Virus record (IMG/VR): IMGVR_UViG_3300042373_001013
Location: 1-21,913 of that record
Reading direction: 5' to 3' (one strand)
DNA: 21,913 bases
Source of the DNA: a virus
Part shown: one piece after another, positions 12,732 through 20,610 of the stretch
Layout: the number at the start of each line of letters is the position of its first letter
How positions within the stretch are numbered: the first letter of the stretch is position 1
Notes under the pieces: model-generated
The model's input: the letters and a program-made list of their open reading frames with translations, nothing else
Database searches by the model: none
What the model was told of the DNA's origin: nothing
Program-made: the position numbers and the translations under genes

Positions 12732-15017
12732 ATGCAAGTCCTCGCGTTTGTAGATCTCACCAACCGGAAGCTCAACAGCAACCTTGGCGGTAGCACTTTG
12801 ACACTGCCTGACCTTGTCCAAGGTGACGAAATCCGCCTCGGGATGCGGTTCTCCAAGCAGATCGAAGGAACAGCCACCGAGGTCTTACGCAATATCAACT
12901 CCATTCGGGCCAGCATCGGCTTTGTCGATGCCCGCCCGACCGCTGGTACCTTTCAACTTTATGTCGATGGCGATGCCGCTGGCTCCCCGCTTTCGTTCGA
13001 CGCGACCGCCGCCCAAGTCAAATCCGCGCTCGAAGAAGTCTACTCCTCAACAGCAACGGTCACATTCAAAGACGGATCGTGGCTGGTCGATGTCGCTGAT
13101 GCCACCGAGGCCCAGTACCCGATCACCGGCACCTCGGTGAGCCTTGAGCCAACCGCCCATGTGCGGGTTCGCTCGTTCCTCGTCGGCAGCAAGACACGCC
13201 ACGAGATTCGCCTAATCCGCTTACCGCTCGCCTCGACATCGACATTTTCCAACAGCATCCCGGCAGCACCTAGCATCACGCGGGTGCAGGCAGGAGGTAG
13301 GAACGGAACTACTATATGGAATGAGATACAGGCCCTAAAGATTACCCCTGAATTTCGAGGTGTCTATCAGCTCCGCCGTGGCTTCAAAAAGTCAAGCGAG
13401 CTATCAATCGAAGACGGCGCGGAGGAAATCCAAGAAGCCATTCAACAACTAGCCGATGAGGATGGTGAATTTACGGTCACCAACCCGAACAATAACACCG
13501 CCCACATCACTTTTGGCGGTGAATCGATGGAAGGCAAGGGACATGATTTGATTGAGGCGGTGGTCTTCTCAGCACCACCCGGCGATCCGACCTTTGTTCT
13601 GAATCTCAATACCGCCGAACTGGCCGACGCGCTGCGTGCTGTCGATACCATCACCACGGCGGTTCTGGAGGTCGAGATGACCATCGAGGACGAGAACGAT
13701 CCCGACACCCTCTACACCATCACGCCGATCCGCGTGCCGGTACGGATCATCCGCGAGCTCAACTGGGAAGGTCTGGAAGCCGCCGCCAACATCGACTGGC
13801 TGCGCCCGCCACACGGTCGCACCTACATTCCGTTCACCGAGGATCAGATCATCACCGGCAGCCAGCACTATGTCGCCCCGATCGGCGACGGCACCAACAC
13901 CGAGTACACGCTCACCCACAACCTCGGCACCCGCGACCTGCATGTGACGCTGCGCAAGAACGATGGCGAGTCAGCTATCGTTGATCGGCAGTTTTCCGTT
14001 GATGGCGAAGACCTCTATGTTTCCTACGCTGTGACCCTCGACAGCGAGGATGACCTCACCATCAAGTTCAAGACGCCACCAACAGCTAACCAGTATGTGG
14101 CGACTATCACCACTGCCGGCCCGATCTCGGCCTTCCAAGCGCACAATCACACCATCGAGCAGATCGAGGGATTGAACCTCCTGCTCGATGACATCGGCAG
14201 CCGGGTGGAGACCTTGGAGCAAGTCGTGATCGCAGCAGGACCCGGCCAGAACGATCAAAAAGGAGAAGGCACCAAGATGCAGATTGAGGAAATCGACATC
14301 ACGATTCCTGCGGGGTCCTCGCTGCCGAATGGCCGCTTGCCGCTACTGGGTGCCGTGCACGATGCTACGGTCTCGCCAGCCGCGCCGCCGTTCGCCGTGG
14401 AGACCTTCGCCGGGCAAGTAAAGCAACTCAGCACACCATGGCTCATCCCATCGGCCCGCAACCGCAAGGCATGGCCGGTGGCATCTAATGGCTACATCGC
14501 CAGCAATGGCTCGGTGATGTACGAGGTACGCAAGAACGGCAACAGCTACTTCCCGGTCGAGTACGAGCACGACATCTTCCTGCTCTGGATCGCGGCCGAA
14601 ATGCTCACCGCAAAACGCAGCCTCACCTTGAGCGTGAAGCCATCGCTGCAGCTGCTCGGCAACACCCGCGCCCAGTACATGCTGGAGGTCGCCTTCGGCA
14701 CGCTGCAAGAGTCGCAGGGCAGCAACTACGGCCCGAACCTTGCCAACCTTCAGTGGGCCACGCCGATCATTTCCCAGCGACTCATCCTCTCCAGCACGAT
14801 CGTCGAGCACAGCTTCGGGCTTTCGGTATCCAGCGATGCCAGCTCAGTCCTCAGTGCCACTAGCACCCTCTACGGCCGCTCGCAGAACGCGACGCCGCCC
14901 AGCAACTCCGCCTTCGCTATCCGCGCCCGCCTCCTCAACTTCGACACCGAAGATCGCGAAGGCACACGCGGCGCGATCTCGCTCAAAATGGAAGCCGCAG
15001 AACTCGAAATCGCTTAA
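12732..15017 (+). CDS. Baseplate upper / tail fibre protein, 761 aa
   Basis: This is a large beta-rich structural protein with several visible modules. Residues about 5-60 (FVDLTNRKLNSNL, then GDEIRLGMRFSK) form a domain also found near the C-terminus of the next gene and reminiscent of BppU-type fibre-anchor domains. Residues 72-142 and 208-282 are two repeats of a small domain, with GTFQLYVDG...FDATAAQVKSALEEV in the first and GVYQLRRG...EEIQEAIQQLADE in the second. Residues 290-345 return to the anchor pattern. Residues 385-460 contain a GDGTNTEYTLTHNLGT domain typical of fibre proteins. A heptad region, HNHTIEQIEGLNLLLDDIGSRVETLEQV (in two parts, 471-498), suggests trimerisation, followed by a 250-residue C-terminal domain with no known match. 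It probably anchors or forms a side fibre. Confidence 0.78.
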   Translation: MQVLAFVDLTNRKLNSNLGGSTLTLPDLVQGDEIRLGMRFSKQIEGTATEVLRNINSIRASIGFVDARPTAGTFQLYVDGDAAGSPLSFDATAAQVKSALEEVYSSTATVTFKDGSWLVDVADATEAQYPITGTSVSLEPTAHVRVRSFLVGSKTRHEIRLIRLPLASTSTFSNSIPAAPSITRVQAGGRNGTTIWNEIQALKITPEFRGVYQLRRGFKKSSELSIEDGAEEIQEAIQQLADEDGEFTVTNPNNNTAHITFGGESMEGKGHDLIEAVVFSAPPGDPTFVLNLNTAELADALRAVDTITTAVLEVEMTIEDENDPDTLYTITPIRVPVRIIRELNWEGLEAAANIDWLRPPHGRTYIPFTEDQIITGSQHYVAPIGDGTNTEYTLTHNLGTRDLHVTLRKNDGESAIVDRQFSVDGEDLYVSYAVTLDSEDDLTIKFKTPPTANQYVATITTAGPISAFQAHNHTIEQIEGLNLLLDDIGSRVETLEQVVIAAGPGQNDQKGEGTKMQIEEIDITIPAGSSLPNGRLPLLGAVHDATVSPAAPPFAVETFAGQVKQLSTPWLIPSARNRKAWPVASNGYIASNGSVMYEVRKNGNSYFPVEYEHDIFLLWIAAEMLTAKRSLTLSVKPSLQLLGNTRAQYMLEVAFGTLQESQGSNYGPNLANLQWATPIISQRLILSSTIVEHSFGLSVSSDASSVLSATSTLYGRSQNATPPSNSAFAIRARLLNFDTEDREGTRGAISLKMEAAELEIA

Positions 15018-15020
15018 AAC

Positions 15021-17651
15021 ATGCCAAGTGACCTTATCACCGCCAAATTGAAGACTGGGATCACCGATGGGATCTCAATTTACAAAGACCAAACCGCCGA
15101 GATCAATTTGGCAAATTCTGTGGATCTCAAAAGGATCACAGGAGAGTCGCTGACCTATCCATACACGGGAAATCCAATCTCACAAAATGGCGGTGTATTG
15201 GCAGGCAAGAGTGTTTCTAAAATCTCATCAGGGGAGAATCACGCCATCGTATTAAATTCGGATGGTTCGCTGGCGGCGTTCGGTAGAGGTCTCTATGGCG
15301 CGCTAGGCAACCAATCTAATAGCGACTCAAACGCCCCTGTTGAGGTTATCACGAATGGCGCTTTAAGCCTAGAGAATATCACCAGAATCAAATGCGGGTA
15401 CGACGCACTGTATGCTACAAGCTATGCTTTAAGTGCAGATGGTGATTTTTTTGGCTGGGGGTACTTGTCTAATACCAACTACAATGCACCGACTTCTTTA
15501 ACTACTGGCGTTCTTGATTTCGCTGTTACGGGAACTGATTATTGGACTCATTACAGAGTAGTTAGAAAATCCGATGGTCTTTATTATAGCAGAAGGGCGG
15601 ATAGTGTAAACTGGTACGCTTTCCCATCTAACCAGGTCGCCGCGTTGTCCGGCAAAACGATCACCCAACTGGAAGGATCTGCCTCTGCTGTTTATGCGTT
15701 ATGCTCAGACGGCACAATCTTTAGGATCAATTCCTATATCGATAATTTTTCAAGCGTCACCCTGAACGGCGCGCTGACAGGTAAGACCGTGAGCCGCCTT
15801 GTCGGGGGTATCGATCGCATCTTTGCCATCTGCACGGATGGCACCATCGCCGGACTTGGAGCTAATACCTATGGCAAGCTCGGCAATGGCAATGCAATCG
15901 GCCAAACGACATGGGCAGCGGTCAGCATGACGGGAGCCTTGGCTGGCAAAACGATCACGGATGTATCAGTGGGCATGGAGCACACCTTGTTCTTGTGCTC
16001 TGATGGCACAGTCGCAGCGGTCGGGCGCAATGCCAACGGCCAACTTGGAAACGGCACTACGCTAAACTCAACCACCGCAGTAAAGGTGTTTGCTGGCGGC
16101 CACCTCAATGGCAAAACACCGATCGCTGTCGAGGCGGGCGGCTACCACTCGTCAGTCATTACCAGTGATGGCAACCTTTTCACATGGGGATCGGACTCGT
16201 TCGGGCAACTCGGCAACGGTTCGCCGCTCGCCAACTCGACGATGCCCGTTCCCGTCCTCAAAGACTCATTCACCAGATACTTCAACCACATCCGATTCAC
16301 AAGCGTCTCGATGCCCGATGGTTTATCCTTCGACGGCAACCTAGTCGAAACCGCGAACATCATCGGCGCACCAACAGAAACCGGAACGCAAAACGCGCTG
16401 ATCAAAATCGAGCTTTCCGATTTCACTCTTTACAACCCAATTCCCGCTTCTGGGAATTTGTACCAAATCGAAGGCACCACTTATCTAACGGTTCCATTTA
16501 TCGTTAATGAAGCCCCCACCTCGCTTGATCCAGTCTTTACCTCGATTATCGCCAATTCCGACATAACGATCCGCGCGTTTGAAAATCGGACTATTTCCTT
16601 GATGGCTAGGCAGAATGTGAACTCGGCCCAATGGTTAGTCGAAAACCCGCCGCCCGGTATGAGCTTCGTTAGTGGCAATCAAATCACAGGCACTCCAAAT
16701 ATCTATGGCGAATACGAAGTGACCATCAAGCTCACCTATCGCATCGATTGGAGCTCACCACTCATCGATGAAGAAAAGACCATCACCATCACCGTCGAGA
16801 AAGGCCGTCCAGAGATCGACTTAACCGGATTGGATGCGCCATGGAATGGCCAGGCTTATGTGCTCTCCTCTGGAACACAGGTCGGCACCGCCACCAACCT
16901 CCAGATCCGAGCCACCAATGATCCTGAGTCATTCACGGCGACTGGTCTCCCCGCAGGTCTCACGATCAACAACAGTGGCCTCATCTCCGGTACACCAACA
17001 GCTGCTGGCATCTACCTATTGACGCTCACTGCCACCAATAATGTCGGAACTGGCGCATTTAAGACCTTGCGCATGAATGTGGCCGCCGCCTCCACCGCGC
17101 CAACCCCACCACCGGTATTCTTAGAAAATGGCGGCGTCGATGTCTTCATGGATCTCCAGACCCGTGAATTGAGCCTCACCCCGCCGAAAGCCGAAGCAAC
17201 CATCGCATCCGGCGCGACTGTGGTGAACTCGACCAAGGACAAGCCCCTTCTCATTAAGAGCGGCGAAATCCTCTGGCTCAACCTCCGCTTCACCAAAGGC
17301 ACCAAGTCCGTCGATCCAGAGCCCACCGCCATGCGTTTCGGAGTAGCATCCAAGATCGGTGGTCCGCTCCTCATGGAAGGCGACACCTTCACCAAGGTCG
17401 GCACCGGATCCAGTGCTTACTACAAGATGCGCGTCGTCGGAGTCGCCGCCGAATTTGGCGCACTCATCGACGACTACTACGACGAAGATGCCGTCGAGCA
17501 AATCGACGCCGAAGGCAAGGTCGAAGCCAGCAACGAGACCGACATCAAGGGCCTCTGCGAACTCAAGGTCACCACCGGCACAGGTGAGAGCATTTCAGAC
17601 ATCCGCAGCGACACCATGGAAGTGGTGATCAAGAAATCCCTGCTCGGTTAA
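15021..17651 (+). CDS. RCC1-propeller and Ig-like tail fibre protein, 876 aa
   Basis: The protein starts three bases after the preceding stop. Residues about 60-415 hold seven RCC1-type repeats of 43-55 residues (GKTITDVSVGMEHTLFLCSDG, then GRNANGQLGNGTTLN; the last is GGYHSSVITSDGNLFTWGSDS followed by GQLGNG). Repeats 3 and 4 are degenerate. Seven blades would make a closed beta propeller. Residues about 420-595 hold one or two putative-Ig domains (GMSFVSGNQITGTPNIYGEY), and 598-690 a clear one (GLPAGLTINNSGLISGTPTA). A Pro-rich linker (TAPTPPPVF) precedes a C-terminal domain, 706-876, which shares the anchor pattern (VFMDLQTRELSL...GEILWLNLRFTKG) with the N-terminus of the previous protein. 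A host-surface adhesin or fibre is the likely role. DNA coding the propeller is A+T rich compared with both flanks. Confidence 0.82.
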   Translation: MPSDLITAKLKTGITDGISIYKDQTAEINLANSVDLKRITGESLTYPYTGNPISQNGGVLAGKSVSKISSGENHAIVLNSDGSLAAFGRGLYGALGNQSNSDSNAPVEVITNGALSLENITRIKCGYDALYATSYALSADGDFFGWGYLSNTNYNAPTSLTTGVLDFAVTGTDYWTHYRVVRKSDGLYYSRRADSVNWYAFPSNQVAALSGKTITQLEGSASAVYALCSDGTIFRINSYIDNFSSVTLNGALTGKTVSRLVGGIDRIFAICTDGTIAGLGANTYGKLGNGNAIGQTTWAAVSMTGALAGKTITDVSVGMEHTLFLCSDGTVAAVGRNANGQLGNGTTLNSTTAVKVFAGGHLNGKTPIAVEAGGYHSSVITSDGNLFTWGSDSFGQLGNGSPLANSTMPVPVLKDSFTRYFNHIRFTSVSMPDGLSFDGNLVETANIIGAPTETGTQNALIKIELSDFTLYNPIPASGNLYQIEGTTYLTVPFIVNEAPTSLDPVFTSIIANSDITIRAFENRTISLMARQNVNSAQWLVENPPPGMSFVSGNQITGTPNIYGEYEVTIKLTYRIDWSSPLIDEEKTITITVEKGRPEIDLTGLDAPWNGQAYVLSSGTQVGTATNLQIRATNDPESFTATGLPAGLTINNSGLISGTPTAAGIYLLTLTATNNVGTGAFKTLRMNVAAASTAPTPPPVFLENGGVDVFMDLQTRELSLTPPKAEATIASGATVVNSTKDKPLLIKSGEILWLNLRFTKGTKSVDPEPTAMRFGVASKIGGPLLMEGDTFTKVGTGSSAYYKMRVVGVAAEFGALIDDYYDEDAVEQIDAEGKVEASNETDIKGLCELKVTTGTGESISDIRSDTMEVVIKKSLLG

Positions 17652-17657
17652 GAGCCG

Positions 17658-17664
17658 TTGACAC
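17658..17664 (+). promoter_or_regulatory. TTGAC start-proximal element 9
   Basis: TTGACAC starts 7 nt after the stop at 17649-17651 and 22 nt before ATG 17680 (16 nt before GTG 17674). The spacing seen at other genes favours ATG 17680 as the start. Confidence 0.48.
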
Positions 17665-17679
17665 GCTGTTTGAGTGAGG

Positions 17680-18708
17680 ATGCAGCTCACCCAGTACATC
17701 GGCGACAGCACGAGCCACGAGATACCGCTCACATGGGCTGGCGATGACTTCACGCCCGGCGAGGCGTGGTCGCTGATCTTCACGGCCAAGCGCAGCGCCC
17801 AGGACTCAGACGACGCGGCTGTCTTCCAGAAGGTCACCGGCGCGGGCATCTCAGTGACTGGCAACACCGCCGAGGTCGAGATCGTGCCGGCCGACACACT
17901 GGCGCTGCCTTCAGCCACCTACATCTGGGACATCCAAGCGCAAAGCCTCAGCACCGGTGAGGTTCGCACCGTCGCGCTGGGCGGGATCAAGCTCGTGCGT
18001 GATATCACGCGCAAGACAACCTCCAGCACGCAAATTTTCACCACCCAACCCGGCGTACCGATCTCTGGCAAGAGCGCCTACGAAGTCGCCGTCGAGAGTG
18101 GCTTCAGCGGCAGCCAGAGCCAATGGCTTGCCAGCCTCGTCGGGCCGCAAGGGGTTCAAGGCACCAAAGGCGACCAAGGGCTCGTTTATTTGGGCGACTA
18201 TGTTTCCGGCAATGGATACATCAATGGCATCGCTGTCGTGAAAGGCAGCGACAACAACCTTTACATCGCAAAGGCCAGCGGTGGATTGGCCGATCCGGTT
18301 GGCAACACGGCGCAATGGAACCTCTTCCTGCCGAAAGGAAGTCAAGGCACGCAAGGCCAGCAAGGCCCCGCCGGATCAACAGGCCCAGCCGGTGTTGACG
18401 CTTTGTGGAATTACACAGGCGCATACAACCTCGGCGCAAGCTACGCCGTCGGCGATGTTGTCACTTACAACGGCGAGCTTTTTTACAGAAAGCACAGCAA
18501 CGGCGGGAACTCTGGCGACACGCCTTTTGCTGGTAGCACATTCTGGGATCTTCTCGCCGCGAAAGGGGAGCAAGGCCCAGCAGGCCCCGCCGGAAGTGCA
18601 GGGGCTCAAGGAGTGGCCGGCCCAGCAGGTCCCCAAGGCCCAGCCGGGACGCCAGCACCCACCTACACCTTCTACATCGAGGGGGGCGACCTCTTCATGA
18701 GCTATTGA
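17680..18708 (+). CDS. Collagen-like tail fibre with two surface-binding modules, 342 aa
   Basis: ATG 17680 is preferred over GTG 17674 because of TTGAC spacing. Residues 1-115 are a compact beta domain (IPLTWAGDDFTPGEAWSLIF; IWDIQAQSLSTGEVRTVALG) of the kind that anchors fibres to baseplates. Then comes GKSAYEVAVESGFSGSQSQWL (130-150), a helix motif typical of fibre proteins before a collagen-like stretch. Three Gly-x-y tracts follow (155-167, 220-238, 296-322). Between them lie two short modules, YVSGNGYINGIAVVKGSDNNLYIA and ASYAVGDVVTYNGELFYRK, with late Trp residues resembling CBM5/12 carbohydrate-binding modules. The C-terminus, FYIEGGDLFMSY, is a common fibre end. Role: trimeric fibre contacting the host surface, by inference from these modules. 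Confidence 0.85.
   Translation: MQLTQYIGDSTSHEIPLTWAGDDFTPGEAWSLIFTAKRSAQDSDDAAVFQKVTGAGISVTGNTAEVEIVPADTLALPSATYIWDIQAQSLSTGEVRTVALGGIKLVRDITRKTTSSTQIFTTQPGVPISGKSAYEVAVESGFSGSQSQWLASLVGPQGVQGTKGDQGLVYLGDYVSGNGYINGIAVVKGSDNNLYIAKASGGLADPVGNTAQWNLFLPKGSQGTQGQQGPAGSTGPAGVDALWNYTGAYNLGASYAVGDVVTYNGELFYRKHSNGGNSGDTPFAGSTFWDLLAAKGEQGPAGPAGSAGAQGVAGPAGPQGPAGTPAPTYTFYIEGGDLFMSY
18142..18180 (+). repeat. Collagen-like Gly-x-y tract 1
   Basis: Four Gly-x-y triplets (GPQGVQGTKGDQ, with Gly following) mark the start of the rod part of the fibre, right after the conserved GKSAYEVA helix. Confidence 0.8.
18337..18393 (+). repeat. Collagen-like Gly-x-y tract 2
   Basis: Six Gly-x-y triplets (GSQGTQGQQGPAGSTGPA, with Gly following) separate the two carbohydrate-binding-like modules of the fibre. 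Confidence 0.85.
18565..18645 (+). repeat. Collagen-like Gly-x-y tract 3
   Basis: Nine uninterrupted Gly-x-y triplets, rich in Gly-Pro-Ala, lie before the C-terminal end of the fibre. The DNA repeats GGCCCAGCAGG-like units, a substrate for length change by recombination. Confidence 0.9.
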
Positions 18709-18711
18709 CAC
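18705..18711 (+). promoter_or_regulatory. TTGAC start-proximal element 10
   Basis: TTGACAC overlaps the stop TGA (18706-18708) of the collagen-like fibre and lies 23 nt before ATG 18728. The remaining leader (CTAATCACTCACGAAC) has no Shine-Dalgarno sequence. Confidence 0.5.
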
Positions 18712-18727
18712 CTAATCACTCACGAAC

Positions 18728-19111
18728 ATGCCTACACTCAATCTCGGAAAAGTAACTGGTGCAACAGGCCCAGCAGGACCAACCGGAAGCACCGGCCCGA
18801 CCGGCCCAGAGCCATCTCTCACGATCGCCGATAATCCAGCGACCTCGATCACCCTTGCCGATACCGACAACAACCGCGTGATCCGCTGCACAGCATCATC
18901 CGGCGTGACGATCACCGTCCCCTCGACGCTCGCGGCTGGGTTTAGCTGCATGATCATCCAAGCAGGCACAGGCCGCGTGACCTTCGTCGCTGGCTCCGGC
19001 GCAACGATCAACTCCTTCGGCAACCTGCTCGCCACCGCAGGCCAGCACGCACCGGCCTCGCTCATGCGCGTCGCAAGCGGAGTCTACAACCTTTCGGGCA
19101 ACCTCGTATGA
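18728..19111 (+). CDS. Short collagen-like tail protein, 127 aa
   Basis: This is a 127-residue protein. After a short N-terminus (MPTLNLGKVT) there are six Gly-x-y triplets (GATGPAGPTGSTGPTGP) and then a beta-rich domain with SITLADTDNNRVIRCTASSG, TITVPSTLAAGFSCMIIQAG and TGRVTFVAGSGATI. This domain type is common at the ends of phage tail and fibre proteins and is thought to form trimeric beta structures. It probably forms a small fibre or tip subunit working with the neighbouring fibres. Its stop overlaps the start of the next gene by four bases (ATGA), so both are likely translated together. Confidence 0.78.
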   Translation: MPTLNLGKVTGATGPAGPTGSTGPTGPEPSLTIADNPATSITLADTDNNRVIRCTASSGVTITVPSTLAAGFSCMIIQAGTGRVTFVAGSGATINSFGNLLATAGQHAPASLMRVASGVYNLSGNLV

Positions 19112-20610
19112 TGATCCTCAAAACATCGCGGTCGAACCTATCGAGCAACGATCAGTTGTCGCTCGACCTTCCGTTTGCGGCGACGAAATCGCTCACCGCT
19201 CGCGTCGGCCCAACGCCTGTCTTCACGCGAGGAAGTGGCGCAACCTACATCGGGAGCGATGGTCTGATCCACGGGGTCGATACCTCAACCACCTCGAACA
19301 CGATCGGCACAGGCAGCCGGACATTCACTCTGGCAGCGACCGCCGGACAGGATCAATTCTGGCGCGTTGGCGATGCAGTCGAGGCATCGAATGGGTCGAA
19401 CTTCATGGTCGGAACTGTCACCAGTTACGATGCAGCCACGCAGTCGCTGGTTTGCAACATGACCAGCATCGGTGGCAGCGGAACATTCACCTCATGGCGG
19501 ATCGGCTATCGCGCCCCCCGCTTCGACCACACATCTGATGGCGTGTGCCGTGGCTTGCTGATCGAGGAGAGCAGGACGAATATTTGCCTTCAGAGTGAAA
19601 ACTTCGGAACTACTTGGGCGAATGATACTGGGCTTGTGGCGATTTCTCTTGACCAGACCACAAGCCCATCTGGGGCAATGAATGCCGACAAAATTTCAGA
19701 AAACACAACTGCATCCAATAGAAGAATTGCGATTCAGGGCTCGAGTTTTGTAAGTGGAACCACATATACATTCTCGTGTTTTGTTAAAGCTGCCGAACGA
19801 GATTTTGTCCAATTACGGTTTGGCAGCGCACTTGGTGGCCAGTTCCAAAACTTTGTTATTGGCGGGGTAAATGCTGGGACAATCGGAAGTGGCAGCGGTG
19901 CGACATCATCAATTCAAGCATACCCAAACGGATGGTATAGATGCTCGATCACGGCAGCATCAGCAGCAACTGGATCAAGCACTTTCACCATTGGGCCACA
20001 GATCTCATCTACTGCACTAGGTTGGGCTCCGTATGTCGGCACAATCGGCAGCGGAATCTTTGTTTGGGGCGCACAAGTAGAAGCAGGCTCCTTCGCCACC
20101 TCCTACATCCCGACGACGACTGGCAGCGTGGTGCGTAGCGCGGATGTGTGTAGTATCACGGGGGGGAACTTTACGGGGATGTGGAATCAATCGGAAGGCA
20201 CATTGTTAGCTCAGACTCAAAAAACATCCACAAACTCAAACGCGTTTATTATTAGCGCATCCGATAACAGCTTAAACAACGAGACGGATTTAAGATATAA
20301 TTCAGTTTCTCAAGCTGCAGCATTGATAAATGTATCAGGTGCTAGTCAAGTCGCAGGGTTTCAAGCAAGCATCACGTCTGGATCTGCAGTCAAACAATCT
20401 ATTGCATACAAGCTAAATGATTGCGCTTATGCGGTAAATGGAGCGTCCCCAATTTCCGACACATCAGCACTGATTCCAACTGTTGACCGTTTAACTATTG
20501 GTAATGTTGCTGTTGTAGGATCAATCTTTTATTTAAACGGCACAATCGCATCCATCCGCTACTACAAAAAACGCCTGCCCAACGCAAAACTTCAAGCCCT
20601 CACGGCATGA
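19108..20610 (+). CDS. Receptor-binding-type tail protein with carbohydrate-binding-like domains, 500 aa
   Basis: Start ATG 19108 overlaps the previous stop; a second ATG follows directly. Residues about 38-60 and 136-160 carry the split signature FTRGSGATYIGSDGLIHGV ... APRFDHTSDGVCRGLLIEES with RTN following, widely seen in phage tail/spike proteins. An inserted beta module lies between (about 62-132, RTFTLAATAGQDQFWRVGDA, GTVTSYDAATQSLVCNMTS). Residues about 165-350 form a jelly-roll-like region (YTFSCFVKAAERDF; NGWYRCSITAAS; VWGAQVEAGSFATSYIPTTT with VVRSADV after). The C-terminal 150 residues (WNQSEGTLLAQTQK ... TIASIRYYKKRLPNAKLQ) look like a LamG/concanavalin-type lectin domain. Host carbohydrate binding is likely. 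Sequence from about 20170 to 20560 is notably A+T rich and a G7 run marks its edge. Confidence 0.82.
   Translation: MMILKTSRSNLSSNDQLSLDLPFAATKSLTARVGPTPVFTRGSGATYIGSDGLIHGVDTSTTSNTIGTGSRTFTLAATAGQDQFWRVGDAVEASNGSNFMVGTVTSYDAATQSLVCNMTSIGGSGTFTSWRIGYRAPRFDHTSDGVCRGLLIEESRTNICLQSENFGTTWANDTGLVAISLDQTTSPSGAMNADKISENTTASNRRIAIQGSSFVSGTTYTFSCFVKAAERDFVQLRFGSALGGQFQNFVIGGVNAGTIGSGSGATSSIQAYPNGWYRCSITAASAATGSSTFTIGPQISSTALGWAPYVGTIGSGIFVWGAQVEAGSFATSYIPTTTGSVVRSADVCSITGGNFTGMWNQSEGTLLAQTQKTSTNSNAFIISASDNSLNNETDLRYNSVSQAAALINVSGASQVAGFQASITSGSAVKQSIAYKLNDCAYAVNGASPISDTSALIPTVDRLTIGNVAVVGSIFYLNGTIASIRYYKKRLPNAKLQALTA
20160..20166 (+). repeat. G7 homopolymer tract in receptor-binding gene
   Basis: Seven consecutive G residues encode part of Thr-Gly-Gly, just where the conserved N-terminal region ends and the A+T-rich lectin-like C-terminus begins. 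A one-base slip would truncate the C-terminal domain. Confidence 0.7.

Noticed and set aside
18681-18686. G6 run near the end of the collagen-like fibre as a phase-variation site
   Set aside because: Six bases is short, a slip would change only the last few residues, and a similar G6 run at 7716-7721 suggests a chance event in GC-rich DNA.
759-18711. TTGACA copies as -35 boxes of sigma70 promoters before many genes
   Set aside because: At a 16-18 nt spacer the -10 hexamer would lie on or after the start codon, and the bases there do not resemble TATAAT at 2458, 5780 or 8274.
12732-20610. Diversity-generating retroelement acting on the fibre genes
   Set aside because: No reverse transcriptase frame and no template/variable repeat pair with adenine-specific changes were seen; the needed genes could be outside the window.
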